Source: JAYQKL01 sp038142705
Lineage (GTDB): Bacteria > Pseudomonadota > Alphaproteobacteria > RS24
Direction: 5' to 3'
Assembly (NCBI GenBank): GCA_965217015.1
Contig: OZ244224.1
Coordinates: forward strand, 62,001-126,000
DNA length: 64,000 bases
Shown: positions 1 through 9,148 of the stretch, one piece after another
Layout: each line of letters begins with the position of its first letter
How positions within the stretch are numbered: position 1 is the stretch's first letter
Program-made: the position numbers and the translations under genes
The notes under the pieces: generated by a model
Told to the model about the DNA's origin: nothing
Databases searched by the model: none
What the model saw: only the letters and a program-made list of their open reading frames with translations

Positions 1-146
1 TTTTATGGGGCCCAGATGGCGTTACTGATTATCCCCAATCTTTAAATAAACATGCTTATACCCGCTTTTTTTGTGGTTTTTCGTCACTTTTACGCCAGAA
101 TAAGGATATACTTAAAACTGGATAAGATTCGTATCGGAGTAAGCAA
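1..146. other. Left edge and leader of the PopZ-family gene
   Basis: Frame 1 is open from the first base to a TAA at 43-45, reading ...MALLIIPNL. It could be the last 14 codons of a gene entering from the left, but is too short to identify. The rest is AT-rich, with GGAG at 136-139, seven bases before the TTG start of the next gene. I see no clear promoter or terminator. Confidence 0.25.
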
Positions 147-599
147 TTGTCTGAAAATCATGAGTCTGAAAATCATGAGTCTGTAAATCAGGGGTCTGAA
201 AATAGAAGTCTTGAGGAAATAGAGCAGTCTATTGAAGCGTTGTTAGGCGAGGCTGAGCGTGTTGCGCGCGCTGAAACCCGCATGCATGCAGATAATTTTG
301 GGCAAACCCCTGCCGCAGAAATGAGCGCGCAAGCCGATGAGACAGAAATCAAACACTATCTTGACGGGCTTGATGTTTTAATATCTGAAGAGGCCACGAT
401 GGCTTTGCGGGCAGAGTTTTTAAGGTTCTCAAGCGTTTTTGATACAGACAAAACCCGCGAGACCATTCAGCAAGCCATTCAAGATGTCACCAAGCCTTTA
501 ATTGAGGCATGGATTGAAAAACATATGCCCGATATTGCCCGTTCGGTGGTGAGTGAAGCCATTGGCAAAATTGCCGAAGTGGGTAAAAACAGAGGATAA
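147..599 (+). CDS. PopZ-family (DUF2497) polar organizing protein
   Basis: Small acidic protein of 150 residues. PopZ-family proteins form a polar scaffold that anchors the chromosome origin and cell-cycle proteins in alphaproteobacteria. Seen here: an N-terminal short helix (SLEEIEQSIEALL, residues 21-33) resembling the partner-binding helix of PopZ, an acidic middle, and a C-terminal helical block (residues 112-145, with PLIEAWIEKHMPDIA) typical of the self-assembly region. The start is TTG with GGAG seven bases upstream; no in-frame ATG lies nearby. Residues 2-20 come from four decaying copies of a 15-bp tandem repeat. It sits 17 bases before the secretin gene and may be cotranscribed with it. 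Family assignment is fairly sure; function is inferred. Confidence 0.75.
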   Translation: MSENHESENHESVNQGSENRSLEEIEQSIEALLGEAERVARAETRMHADNFGQTPAAEMSAQADETEIKHYLDGLDVLISEEATMALRAEFLRFSSVFDTDKTRETIQQAIQDVTKPLIEAWIEKHMPDIARSVVSEAIGKIAEVGKNRG

Positions 600-616
600 A
601 GCTCTAAAAGCCAGTA

Positions 617-3283
617 TTGAGTATGCGTTTGCGGTTACAACTCCAAAAGACAAAAATAGGGCGGGTTCTGTCAGTGATTGGGCTGACGGCTTTGCTAGTG
701 TCTTGTGGTGTCAGCACTAAGCGTGATGTCAGCCTGCAGGGCGCGAAGGAGCTGTTTAAAAAACGCCTGATGACCAATCAATCTTCTGATGAAGAAAAAC
801 AAAGCCAGCAAGACACGGCCTTGCGGGTGCAGGCTGAAAATATGAAGAACCGCCGCCGCTTATTGCAGGTGCGTATCCCCGAAGGGTTTGATAGCGCTGG
901 TATAGGCCCGTTAGATGTTTTGTCCGCCTCTGGCATGAGTAATGTCACCAGCCAACAAAATTATGTGCGCAGCAAGCAGGCGCTTGAGGTGAAGCAGCGC
1001 GCCTTAAAAATCAATCAAGACGGGCTGGCAAAATCAGACCGTGATTTTGCAAAAGTGAGCGCGTTGGCAGAGCAGGAATATTTATTTGATATTGAAAAAA
1101 TCCTGCTCGGCGAAATTTCTCGTCTGGAAACAGATATTAAAGCCGCACAACAAAGTTTGGTTATTGGCAGCAAGTCGCAGGCCTTGACCGATGCAAGCAT
1201 TTTGTTTGGGCGTAATCGTTTGGCCGCGCAAGATGAGCTGGTGGATTTACAAAAAAGCTTTTTCTTTGTCGGTGGCGATGTGGTGACCGGCGTATCTCTC
1301 GGGCGCATGAATGGGCTTGATGGCACTGTCAAAAGCCGGCAATTGAGCGCGAATTTCAATGGTTTGACTTTACCTGCGGCTTTGCAGTCATTGTCAAAAT
1401 CTATTGGTCTGTCTGTTTATTTATCTCCCGATTTACGCCAATCATCTGACAAAGTATTTCTCAATGTTGTGCGCAGCGATGTCCTCGATATTATCGACAT
1501 TTTGATTGATACTTATGATATCGCGCTGGCTTATGACAGAGATATGGGCATTGCGCGTTTTTATACGCAAGCTGAATTTAACAAGCGCCTAAAAAGTGCC
1601 ATTGCATTTGCTTCCGCGCATAATGAGCAGGCGCTGGTTTATCAAAATATTCAATCTTTGAAGAAGCAACGCCAACAAATTTTTGAGCTTTATAGCCGTT
1701 ACTTTAACAAGCCAGGGGAGGCGGCGCGCCTGACCTCGATTGAGGCACAATTGATTTTAGATGAGGCACTCACCATTGAAGTGCCGCAGGTTTTGGTGCA
1801 GTTAAAAGAACTCGCTATTCGCCGTCAAAAAGATGTCACCATTGCGCAAGTGCAAGCGGATAATCAACGCCAATTATTACTTGATGAAATTTTTACACTG
1901 AATCAAGAAATTGAATTGTTAGAAATTGTGGTAGGCAATGCAGAGGCTGGTTTTGAAGCCAGTCGTCAAATGGCTTCGGCTATGCCAGACACAGCGCCAG
2001 CCGCAGCACCAGCCGCAGCGACGCATAAGTCGAAAAATGCCACAAATATAATGCAGCCCTCCGTGACAGGGCGGCGTTTAATCGAATTAGAGCGCCAGCG
2101 CGTTTCGGTTATACGCGACCCGTCTTTGGCGACCAATCAGCCAATTTACACCGAGAGCTTTACAATTTTCTATCAAAATTCAGAGGATATAAAATCAGCA
2201 CTCAACACATATTTTGACCAGATTTATCCGGCAGACCGCCCCATTCCAGAAGCCAGCGGCGGTGGTCTGGAGGCGCGCAATCTTGGCCGCACCCCTGCGA
2301 TACAGCCAGAAAATGCCGCTAATGATGGTGAAAATGCAGCACAGATTGGCAATGCAGGACCGCGCGCGCCAGACATTTCGTTGACACCGGTGGCCGATAA
2401 TCGTTTGCGTGACCAAGACTTCCAGCCGCCAAAAATTGAAAGCAATAAAACCTCTATCATTTTAACCGGTCTTAAAACAGATATTGATTTGGCGCATCAG
2501 CTGATTGATGATTTGGATATCCCAGCCAAGCAAGTGCTGGTTGAAGTGTTTATGGTGAATGTGACACGCAATTGGCAACGCAAGCTTGAGGTTCAAATTG
2601 ATAGCGTCTTGGGCGCCATTAAAGCTGAAGGTCGCGCGGTTGAGTTTATTTCCAATGTGGCGCAGCAGTCCCTTAATAATCGAATTTCCATCATGCCTGA
2701 TGAGGGCGGCAGCGTGAATGCGCTGATTGACTTTATGGAAGTGAACAATATTGGCCGCACAATTTCCAGCCCGACAATTTTAGCAAAAGACCGTGTTGCG
2801 GCGAATATTAACCGAACTGTGACCCGCTTCCGCGAAGTGCGTAATCAAGTGCCAACTGGCACGCTCAATGCAGATGGCATACCTGTCACCAGCACAGAGG
2901 TGACATATGAGCCTGTTGAGGCCAGCTTGAATCTATCCGTGACCCCAACCATAAATGTGTTGAATGACCATGTGACGCTTGAAATTAATTTTGAGGATAG
3001 CAGCTTTATTGGTGAAGACGCGAATAGCCCGCAATTATCAAATAATATCACGACAACACTCAATGCTGCGCCGGGCGATGTGATTGTTTTGGCGGGGCTT
3101 TATAAAGAAAGCAATAAACGCAATCGTGAGACTTTGCCAGGCTTAAGCGGTGTACCGTTTTTAGGGCCGTTGCTTGGCGGCAGTGTTGATGACCAGCTGC
3201 AATCTGATGAGTTGGTGATTTTCCTCGCGCCGACTGTTATTACGCCGCAAACAGGTATTGTGCCAGCTAATGCGGTGCGTTAA
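617..3283 (+). CDS. Type IV pilus/MSHA-like secretin lipoprotein (PilQ/MshL family)
   Basis: Outer-membrane secretin, the channel through which a pilus or pseudopilus passes. A signal peptide with lipobox (LLVSCG, Cys30) predicts a lipoprotein. Residues about 55-235 and 330-450 are charged and helical, probably coiled coil, longer than in ordinary PilQ. An STN/N0-like segment lies near 243-310 (NFNGLTLPAALQSL), an N-domain near 610-640, and the secretin beta domain from about 640 to 875, ending with LPGLSGVPFLGPL and DELVIFLAPTVI. The TTG at 617 is followed in frame by ATG at 623, which is as likely a start. The stop overlaps the next ATG (TAATG), so the pair is translationally coupled. Pilus or type II-like secretion cannot be told apart from this gene alone; MshL-like is my best reading. 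Confidence 0.85.
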   Translation: MSMRLRLQLQKTKIGRVLSVIGLTALLVSCGVSTKRDVSLQGAKELFKKRLMTNQSSDEEKQSQQDTALRVQAENMKNRRRLLQVRIPEGFDSAGIGPLDVLSASGMSNVTSQQNYVRSKQALEVKQRALKINQDGLAKSDRDFAKVSALAEQEYLFDIEKILLGEISRLETDIKAAQQSLVIGSKSQALTDASILFGRNRLAAQDELVDLQKSFFFVGGDVVTGVSLGRMNGLDGTVKSRQLSANFNGLTLPAALQSLSKSIGLSVYLSPDLRQSSDKVFLNVVRSDVLDIIDILIDTYDIALAYDRDMGIARFYTQAEFNKRLKSAIAFASAHNEQALVYQNIQSLKKQRQQIFELYSRYFNKPGEAARLTSIEAQLILDEALTIEVPQVLVQLKELAIRRQKDVTIAQVQADNQRQLLLDEIFTLNQEIELLEIVVGNAEAGFEASRQMASAMPDTAPAAAPAAATHKSKNATNIMQPSVTGRRLIELERQRVSVIRDPSLATNQPIYTESFTIFYQNSEDIKSALNTYFDQIYPADRPIPEASGGGLEARNLGRTPAIQPENAANDGENAAQIGNAGPRAPDISLTPVADNRLRDQDFQPPKIESNKTSIILTGLKTDIDLAHQLIDDLDIPAKQVLVEVFMVNVTRNWQRKLEVQIDSVLGAIKAEGRAVEFISNVAQQSLNNRISIMPDEGGSVNALIDFMEVNNIGRTISSPTILAKDRVAANINRTVTRFREVRNQVPTGTLNADGIPVTSTEVTYEPVEASLNLSVTPTINVLNDHVTLEINFEDSSFIGEDANSPQLSNNITTTLNAAPGDVIVLAGLYKESNKRNRETLPGLSGVPFLGPLLGGSVDDQLQSDELVIFLAPTVITPQTGIVPANAVR

Positions 3284-3924
3284 TGACCCGCATAGTTGCT
3301 GAAAAAAATCAGGGTGAAAAAGGGTTCTCCCTTATTGAGTTTATTGTTGCTCTAACGCTTTTGGCGACAGCCTTAATTGGCACTTATGCCCTGCTTGGCT
3401 CGAACAGCACGCAATTTACGCAAACGAGCCTGCGCGGGCAGATGCAAAATATTGCCGATAGTATTTTAACCGATATTCAAATGCGATATGCCGCAGGCTT
3501 GGGTAAAACCAGTGTCAGCAATCTCACGCCGACCAATTGGTCTGGTTTTTTGAGCGATAATGGCTTTACCCCAAATGATGTCACATTAAGCTTTACCGAT
3601 TTAGCAGCTTTATCGACTTATCGCATCTCCACTTATAACAACACGACACGGCAATTGGTTATCACCAGCACCAGCCCTGGCACTGTTTTGCCACTGGCTG
3701 GAGATAAATTTCAAATTGATGCGGGGAAATATATTTGTGATGTTGAGGCGGTTAGCGGCACGGCGGGCAATTTAACTCTAACACATGGGGCAGGGTGTAA
3801 CCTGAGCGGGTTGACACTTAACGCCAATGCACTGGCGTTTGGGGAATTGCGTGTCAGCCTGAGCGTGACCGCGCGCAATGGTGATACGCTGTCGCAACAG
3901 CGCCAACTCATTGCAGCATGGTAA
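3283..3924 (+). CDS. Type IV prepilin-like (pseudopilin) protein
   Basis: 213 residues. A prepilin leader ends in Gly14 and is followed by FSLIEF with Glu at +5, then a hydrophobic helix (IVALTLLATALIGTYALL), the signature cleaved and N-methylated by prepilin peptidase. The rest is Ser/Thr/Asn-rich and beta-like, as in minor pilins of the MshD/PilV type. It shares an A with the secretin stop (TAATG), so the two are coupled. It ends with TAA at 3922-3924, directly abutting the stop codon of the convergent pseudopilin gene. Minor pilin is likely; the specific subunit is uncertain. Confidence 0.8.
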   Translation: MTRIVAEKNQGEKGFSLIEFIVALTLLATALIGTYALLGSNSTQFTQTSLRGQMQNIADSILTDIQMRYAAGLGKTSVSNLTPTNWSGFLSDNGFTPNDVTLSFTDLAALSTYRISTYNNTTRQLVITSTSPGTVLPLAGDKFQIDAGKYICDVEAVSGTAGNLTLTHGAGCNLSGLTLNANALAFGELRVSLSVTARNGDTLSQQRQLIAAW

Positions 3925-4473
3925 CTAAAAACTTTCTGTTCGGATTAAGTTAAACGCTTGAGTAGAAGTATTATATTCCCACAGACCATAAACCACGCGG
4001 TTTTGTGTGCCTTTTATAGCGCAGCCATAAATTTCAAATTGGCGTGGTGTGCTGCCCGCCGAGGCATCATAGATGAAATATCGCCACCGTATATTTTTTG
4101 AAGTCACGGCACGGCTCGATAAATAAGAAGCCGCAGAGGCGCTGGTATAGCTGCCACGCCCTGTCAGGCAAACTTCTCTGTCAGAAACAAGATTGCTATC
4201 ACTCAAGCCCGCCGCGAGGCTATAGCCCGTTTCATCAGCCAATATCGCGGCGCCTTCGGCTTGCATTTCGGCAAAGCCAAATTGCAATGCATGATGGGCT
4301 TCTAGATAAATATTTTTCTGAGTGAACCGAGACAATTGCCGCTTGGTTAGAAAATCCAATTGCTGGCTCAGGGCTGACAGGTTCAGACTCACCAATACAA
4401 TAAAGCCCAGCACTAAATAAATGGCAAAGCCTTGTTCTTGCGGGTTGTCGGTTTGTCGCGGCGTGTTTTTCAT
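3925..4473 (-). CDS. PilX/MshP-like pseudopilin-like membrane protein
   Basis: 182 residues. The N-terminus (QEQGFAIYLVLGFIVLVSL) has a Gly-Phe junction followed by one hydrophobic segment, like PilX, MshP or GspK-type minor pilins. The +5 position is Leu rather than Glu, as in the tip-type pseudopilins that lack Glu5. The remaining part has a few Cys (VCLTGRG, IYGCAIKG) that could form a disulfide. It is the last gene of the minus-strand group, eight bases after the PilW-like gene. Probably part of a minor-pilin tip complex; this is inference from the N-terminus and neighbours. Confidence 0.65.
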   Translation of the reverse strand: MKNTPRQTDNPQEQGFAIYLVLGFIVLVSLNLSALSQQLDFLTKRQLSRFTQKNIYLEAHHALQFGFAEMQAEGAAILADETGYSLAAGLSDSNLVSDREVCLTGRGSYTSASAASYLSSRAVTSKNIRWRYFIYDASAGSTPRQFEIYGCAIKGTQNRVVYGLWEYNTSTQAFNLIRTESF

Positions 4474-4481
4474 GGTTCCCT

Positions 4482-5063
4482 CTAATCCAATCCAATCAGC
4501 GCATAAGTGGGTAATAAATAACTTTGAGTGAGGTTTTGTTCAGCCTCTGACCCAGCCCGCCCGCGTGTAAGGGTGAATTTGGCTTTTAGCATCAAATTAG
4601 GTGGTGTGGTGTTCGGCATTGAAAAATTGATGCTGGTTAAGACTGGCTTGGTTAAATTCTCCCAAACCACACCAGTTTCAACAGCGCAGTTATTTTGATG
4701 AATGCGTCTTTGCAAGCGATAGCGGCCATTTTCAATAGCTGATAGCTTAAATTCTGTGAGCTGGCGGGTGCCGTTCAAATTATCAGCGCAAAATTGTATA
4801 TGCGAAGCAGAGACCAGATTAACAGCTTGGGCGCGTGTCATGGCGGCGCTGCCTTGCGAACGGAAGCCTGCGCGTTGCGCGGCAGTGGCAATAAATTCGC
4901 GGGAAAACTCTGCATCACGCAATAAATCGCCTGATACGCGCATGCGGTCATTTTGCAGGCTGATATTGTTCATTACGGCATAAAGCGAAACCGAAATAAC
5001 GCCGAGCAAAGCCACAAGTGTGAGTGTTTCGACAAGCGTAAACCCACCTTGTTCTTTACTCAT
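4482..5063 (-). CDS. PilW/MshO-like type IV prepilin protein
   Basis: About 193 residues. Leader MSKEQGG is followed by FTLVET with Glu at +5 and a hydrophobic helix (LTLVALLGVISVSLYAV), a canonical prepilin peptidase substrate. Cys residues in the globular part (FCADNLNG, NNCAVETG) may pair. Candidate starts are ATG at 5072 and 5063; I prefer 5063 because GGA lies four bases upstream and the leader then has normal length. The upstream gene's stop (5065-5067) lies among these starts, so translation is coupled. With the PilX-like gene it forms a minor-pilin pair. Confidence 0.75.
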   Translation of the reverse strand: MSKEQGGFTLVETLTLVALLGVISVSLYAVMNNISLQNDRMRVSGDLLRDAEFSREFIATAAQRAGFRSQGSAAMTRAQAVNLVSASHIQFCADNLNGTRQLTEFKLSAIENGRYRLQRRIHQNNCAVETGVVWENLTKPVLTSINFSMPNTTPPNLMLKAKFTLTRGRAGSEAEQNLTQSYLLPTYALIGLD

Positions 5064-5064
5064 T

Positions 5065-5925
5065 TTATCCATTAATTTTACGCGCAAGCTCACGGGATTT
5101 GTGAAGATAAATTTCTGTGGCAATCAGCCCCGCATCATGCAATTCACGCAAGGCTTTCATTTGGCGTTCAATATCTTGCAGCGTTTCTTTGCGTGAGGGG
5201 GCGCTCGGCGCTTCTGGCTCTGGGGTTTCTTGGTTCTGTTCAAGATTAGCGGTCACATCTGCGGCAATCTCGTCCATAATATCTTGAACAGATAAAGCGT
5301 CTGAATTTTCTGCTTGTTCGTTACTTTCTAAGCTTTCCTCTAAGCTTTCTTCAACGCTCTCTTCTTCGTCACTATCTGTCGTGTTGTCATCATGTGCCAC
5401 ATCTGGCAGGTCTGTTGTTACACTCTCATCAGCTTCGTCTTCTGTTTTATTGCGCCCAAAAGAGAAAAACCCTTTTTTCTTTTTCTTTGCTGGAGTTGCG
5501 CCTAATTTCGGAATCTCGATATCTGTATCAACGGCGTTTGCTTCGTCTTGCTCAGAGGTTTCTGCATCTTCTGTGCTTAAGGGGAAATCCTCTATGTTTT
5601 CTGCCTGTGCCTCGGCTTCATTTAGGGCGTCGTCTTCTTCCTCAAGCGTCAATGGCACCGTATCTTGCGCAGTATCTGCATCTTGCTGGTTCAAGGTTTC
5701 CATAATGGCGGCAAGGCCTTGAGCCTCTTTTTTCTCAGCCGTTTCATCAGAAGTTAAAATAGCAGGTGGGGCGCGGCGTGCCGATTTTTTGGCCTGACGG
5801 CCACTGAGTGCTCGATAAATTAAAAATGTAACCAAAAGGATAAAGGCCACGCCAGCCCCGATAATAAGGCCAATATCATCGCCAATAAAATAAGACAGAT
5901 TTTTTGTTAATTTATCCAAAGACAT
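5065..5925 (-). CDS. Single-span membrane protein with acidic linker and SHOCT-like C-terminus
   Basis: About 286 residues, no named family recognised. One N-terminal transmembrane helix (DIGLIIGAGVAFILLVTFLIY) is followed by a basic stop (RQAKKSARR), then about 170 residues rich in Glu, Asp and Ser and probably disordered, interrupted by a Lys-rich patch (AKKKKKGFFSFGR). The last 40 residues (ERQMKALRELHDAGLIATE) resemble a SHOCT-type short C-terminal domain, often linked to oligomerisation. The ATG at 5925 has GGAAG seven bases upstream and is preferred over a TTG at 5946. The stop overlaps the prepilin start region, so it belongs to the pilus operon. An assembly or scaffold role is only a guess. 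Confidence 0.6.
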   Translation of the reverse strand: MSLDKLTKNLSYFIGDDIGLIIGAGVAFILLVTFLIYRALSGRQAKKSARRAPPAILTSDETAEKKEAQGLAAIMETLNQQDADTAQDTVPLTLEEEDDALNEAEAQAENIEDFPLSTEDAETSEQDEANAVDTDIEIPKLGATPAKKKKKGFFSFGRNKTEDEADESVTTDLPDVAHDDNTTDSDEEESVEESLEESLESNEQAENSDALSVQDIMDEIAADVTANLEQNQETPEPEAPSAPSRKETLQDIERQMKALRELHDAGLIATEIYLHKSRELARKING

Positions 5926-5984
5926 GCTCAAACTTCCAAAAATCAACTTTCATCATACCCCAAAACAAAACGATTCTAAATAGG

Positions 5985-6827
5985 TCAGCTATGGTTAAGA
6001 TGAATCTTTAAAAAATCAGAGGCAACAAAAGCATTTTTGAATATTTTCGCTGCTCTGTCGGCCCGTTCATCAAGCATAGCATCTGTCAGCTCTGGTGCGT
6101 GATGAATAATAGCTAAATTTTCAATTTCAGCATGCTGGCACAACCGAACCCCTTCTTGCCAAGTGGAATGACCAAAGCCGATAAATTTGTCAAATTCGTC
6201 ATCATCATAGGTGCAATCATATAATAAATAATCGGCCTGTCGGGCAAAATCCGCAAGCTCTTGATTGAGCGCCCCAATCACATGTTCTGTATCTGTGGCA
6301 TAAACAATGGACTGACTTGGCGTAGAAAGACGATAGGCATGGCAGCCGCCCGGATGCGGGATAGGGTGGCTTTTAATGGCTATATCCCCAATTGCCCATT
6401 CTTCCCCCGAGCAGCCATTTACAAACTCAATATTAGCCTTGAAAATATCTAAACCCACCGGATAAGTTGGGGGCGCCATATAGCGAGCCAATGCTTGTTT
6501 GAGCGTAACCCCCTCATCATTGGGCAGCGCATATATTTTGATAGTAACCTCAGGGTCAAAAAGCGGCGCAAAAAACGGGATACCGCATAAATGGTCATTA
6601 TGAAAATGCGATATTAAAAGCGTGATATTTTTTACACCTTTTTGCACCAGCTCATCACCCAAAAACCGTAACCCAGAGCCGCCATCAATGATGATGTGCT
6701 GGTCATGATATGCCAATTCAACACATGATGAATTGCCGCCATATTTTTGATGCATGGGGCCGCTGACGGGTAAAGACCCGCGTGTCCCCCAAAATTTCAA
6801 ATAAACATCACTCATCATTTCGCTCAT
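5985..6827 (-). CDS. Metallo-beta-lactamase-fold hydrolase
   Basis: 280 residues, cytoplasmic. The motif SHFHNDHLCGIPFF gives the H-x-H-x-D-H metal site, with further likely ligands in HPIPHPGGCHAY, YATDTEH and IIHHAPE. The N-terminal FWGTRGSLPVSG and GGNSSCVEL are typical of the RNase Z/phosphodiesterase-like branch of this fold. AGGTG lies upstream of the ATG. It starts eight bases after the CHASE2 cyclase stop and is presumably cotranscribed with it, so hydrolysis of a cyclic nucleotide is possible but unproven. Fold is confident; substrate unknown. Confidence 0.75.
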   Translation of the reverse strand: MSEMMSDVYLKFWGTRGSLPVSGPMHQKYGGNSSCVELAYHDQHIIIDGGSGLRFLGDELVQKGVKNITLLISHFHNDHLCGIPFFAPLFDPEVTIKIYALPNDEGVTLKQALARYMAPPTYPVGLDIFKANIEFVNGCSGEEWAIGDIAIKSHPIPHPGGCHAYRLSTPSQSIVYATDTEHVIGALNQELADFARQADYLLYDCTYDDDEFDKFIGFGHSTWQEGVRLCQHAEIENLAIIHHAPELTDAMLDERADRAAKIFKNAFVASDFLKIHLNHS

Positions 6828-6835
6828 TTTCGCAC

Positions 6836-9148
6836 CTATTTTTCTTGTGCCAGAAAGACGCCATTCCAGTCAATGGGCGGTGGCGAGGTTTCAAATGCAT
6901 CAATGCGCTGCTTGTATAAATCATATAAGGTTTGCAATTCTGCCCCGCCTGAATGCTGCGTCTCTAGCTGTGTGATAAGCGTGAGTGCTTTTGACCAGTC
7001 TTGTGCGCGATAAGCTTGCAACATATCCCGATGAGTCTGCTCAAGTGCCTTAAAATCTGCGCAGTGTAAAACAGTATCATCACCCATCAAAGCAAACACG
7101 CGCTCGGCCTCCTGTTTGCCTTTTAACGATATCAAATCCAATTCTAAAAAGGCGAGATTATCAATTTCGGCGCGGGTTTTTGAACCAACTAATATTGGCA
7201 GGCCATAATTTTTTGTCTGGCTTTCAAGGCGCGCGGCAATATTGACCGGATCGCCCATCACCGAATAATTAAACCGCTGGCGCGAGCCGACATTACCTAC
7301 CAAACATTGCCCCGTATTCACGCCAACGCCGATGGCTAATTGCCCAGACCAAAGATTTTTTAATGCCTCATCATCGGCCAGTTGTTGGTTTAAGGCAATG
7401 AGTTGCTCTTTCATGCGCAGAGCCGCCATACAAGCTGCTTGCGCATGGGTCTCAATCTCAGACGGTGCGTTCCAAAACGCCATAATGCAATCACCAATAT
7501 ATTTATCAATTGTGCCGCCAGCATCTTGAATAGCCTGTGATAAATCCGTTAGGAAAAGATTAATCACTCGCGTTAATTCATGCGGGTGATTTTTGAGTTG
7601 CTCTGAGATTTGTGTGAAACCCCGAATATCTGCGAACATGACAGTAACGGGTTTTTCAGCACCCCCTAATTGGAGGTTTTGCGGGTTTTGCGCAATTTCT
7701 TCAACCAGTTCTGGTGATAAATATTGCCCAAAAGCTTGTCGCACTTCGCGGCGTTCGCGCTCGGTTTGCAGATAATTTATAAAGCCAGCCAATAAGAAAC
7801 TGCATGTTATGACAAAGCCCGGCAGGACGGGGTCCAATAAATGCAAATGCGTTTCAAACGCCCACCATGAGCTATAGGCAAGGCCAGCCAAAATGACAGC
7901 CAACATAATGCTGGCGAGGGTCACGCCATATCGCAGCGTGATAATTATCAGCAATAGGCCCGCGAGCAGGGCTATCAGTGGCTCGGTTGTTTGTAGCCAA
8001 ACCGGACGGCGCAGAAAGACCCCATCAATAATTTGCTGTGCGGCTTGTGCATGTACCAACACCCCCGCCATGGCAGGGTCAAGGGGTGTGGCGCGCAAAT
8101 CTTTTAAGCCAGCGGCTGATGTGCCAATAAAAGCGATGCGTCCTGCCAATTTATCGCGCTCAAAGTTAGGCGCTAATATGTCACTGGCTGATATTTTTGT
8201 CACAGCATCAGGGTCGGCATAATATAACCGCATGGATCCATCAGCTTCAATGGGAACAACAAACTGCCCCACTTTTAGGCGCGACAGACCAAGCCCTGAG
8301 GCATAGGCCTCTTCCCCCTGAATGGTTGATGCTTTGAGGGCAAAACCACCCGCGCCTTGCGCCACGCGCAAAGCTTCCAGTCCAAGGCTTGGATAAATGA
8401 GCGCTTCGCCGCCTTTGAGCAATAATGCGGTGCGTCTGATGATGCCATCAGAGTCGATGCGTGCATTTATGGCGCCTTGAGCCAAAGCCGCATTTTGAAT
8501 TGGGGCGATGTTTACAATCGCTTTGTTTTCGCCTTGTAAGGTTTGATAGGGGCTGGTGACGGGCGCACCTGTGATTGGGTCGCCACTGCTTCTGAGCGCA
8601 AAACCAGTTTTGGGCGCGGGCAAGCCAGCCCCATCAGGGTGCAGCATAATCGAAATAATGGACGGCGTATTGGCTAGAATGCGGGCAAAATATCTGTCTG
8701 GGTCGTCAATTATATCTGTAAGTTTTTCTTGCAGTTGCTGCCATTCGCTTGCGTCAGGGTTTTTCTGCAAATCGCTCCATTCACGGATAATAGACTGCGG
8801 CGCAGTGCGGTCTGGCTCTGGAAAGAGAACATCAAGCGCAATCGCTGCTGCGCCAGCTTCGGTCATGGAAAGCACAAGGTCGCCAAATAAATTGCGTGGC
8901 CAGGGAAATTGCCCATATTTTTGTAAGCTGGCTTCATCAATATCCACAAAAACCACCGCATCATTAAGCGGCTGACGTGGCTGCCAGCGATTATATTGGT
9001 CAAAGACGCGGTTTTGTGTGTTGGCAATAAAGGGTGGCACACTCAACAGGGCATAAACGCTGGCGAGCAGGAAAACAAAAGGCAGTAGGAAAGAAACAAT
9101 TTTCATATTTCTCAACTGGGAATACAGATTGCTCAACTTCACGCTCAT
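6836..9148 (-). CDS. CHASE2-domain class III adenylate/guanylate cyclase
   Basis: About 770 residues. A first transmembrane helix (around 17-37) is followed by an extracytoplasmic CHASE2 sensor (about 40-375, with DIDEASLQKYGQFPWPR), then a three-helix membrane bundle (about 390-460), a linker helix (AFGQYLSPELVEEIA) and a class III cyclase domain (about 500-690). Metal-binding aspartates are visible in VMFADIRGF and YIGDCIMAFW, and the transition-state region in VMGDPVNIAARLE. The C-terminal 80 residues look like a helical TPR-like tail. ATG at 9148 is preferred over GTG at 9160. It forms a two-gene unit with the MBL hydrolase. Whether it makes cAMP or cGMP cannot be settled by eye. Confidence 0.88.
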   Translation of the reverse strand: MSVKLSNLYSQLRNMKIVSFLLPFVFLLASVYALLSVPPFIANTQNRVFDQYNRWQPRQPLNDAVVFVDIDEASLQKYGQFPWPRNLFGDLVLSMTEAGAAAIALDVLFPEPDRTAPQSIIREWSDLQKNPDASEWQQLQEKLTDIIDDPDRYFARILANTPSIISIMLHPDGAGLPAPKTGFALRSSGDPITGAPVTSPYQTLQGENKAIVNIAPIQNAALAQGAINARIDSDGIIRRTALLLKGGEALIYPSLGLEALRVAQGAGGFALKASTIQGEEAYASGLGLSRLKVGQFVVPIEADGSMRLYYADPDAVTKISASDILAPNFERDKLAGRIAFIGTSAAGLKDLRATPLDPAMAGVLVHAQAAQQIIDGVFLRRPVWLQTTEPLIALLAGLLLIIITLRYGVTLASIMLAVILAGLAYSSWWAFETHLHLLDPVLPGFVITCSFLLAGFINYLQTERERREVRQAFGQYLSPELVEEIAQNPQNLQLGGAEKPVTVMFADIRGFTQISEQLKNHPHELTRVINLFLTDLSQAIQDAGGTIDKYIGDCIMAFWNAPSEIETHAQAACMAALRMKEQLIALNQQLADDEALKNLWSGQLAIGVGVNTGQCLVGNVGSRQRFNYSVMGDPVNIAARLESQTKNYGLPILVGSKTRAEIDNLAFLELDLISLKGKQEAERVFALMGDDTVLHCADFKALEQTHRDMLQAYRAQDWSKALTLITQLETQHSGGAELQTLYDLYKQRIDAFETSPPPIDWNGVFLAQEK

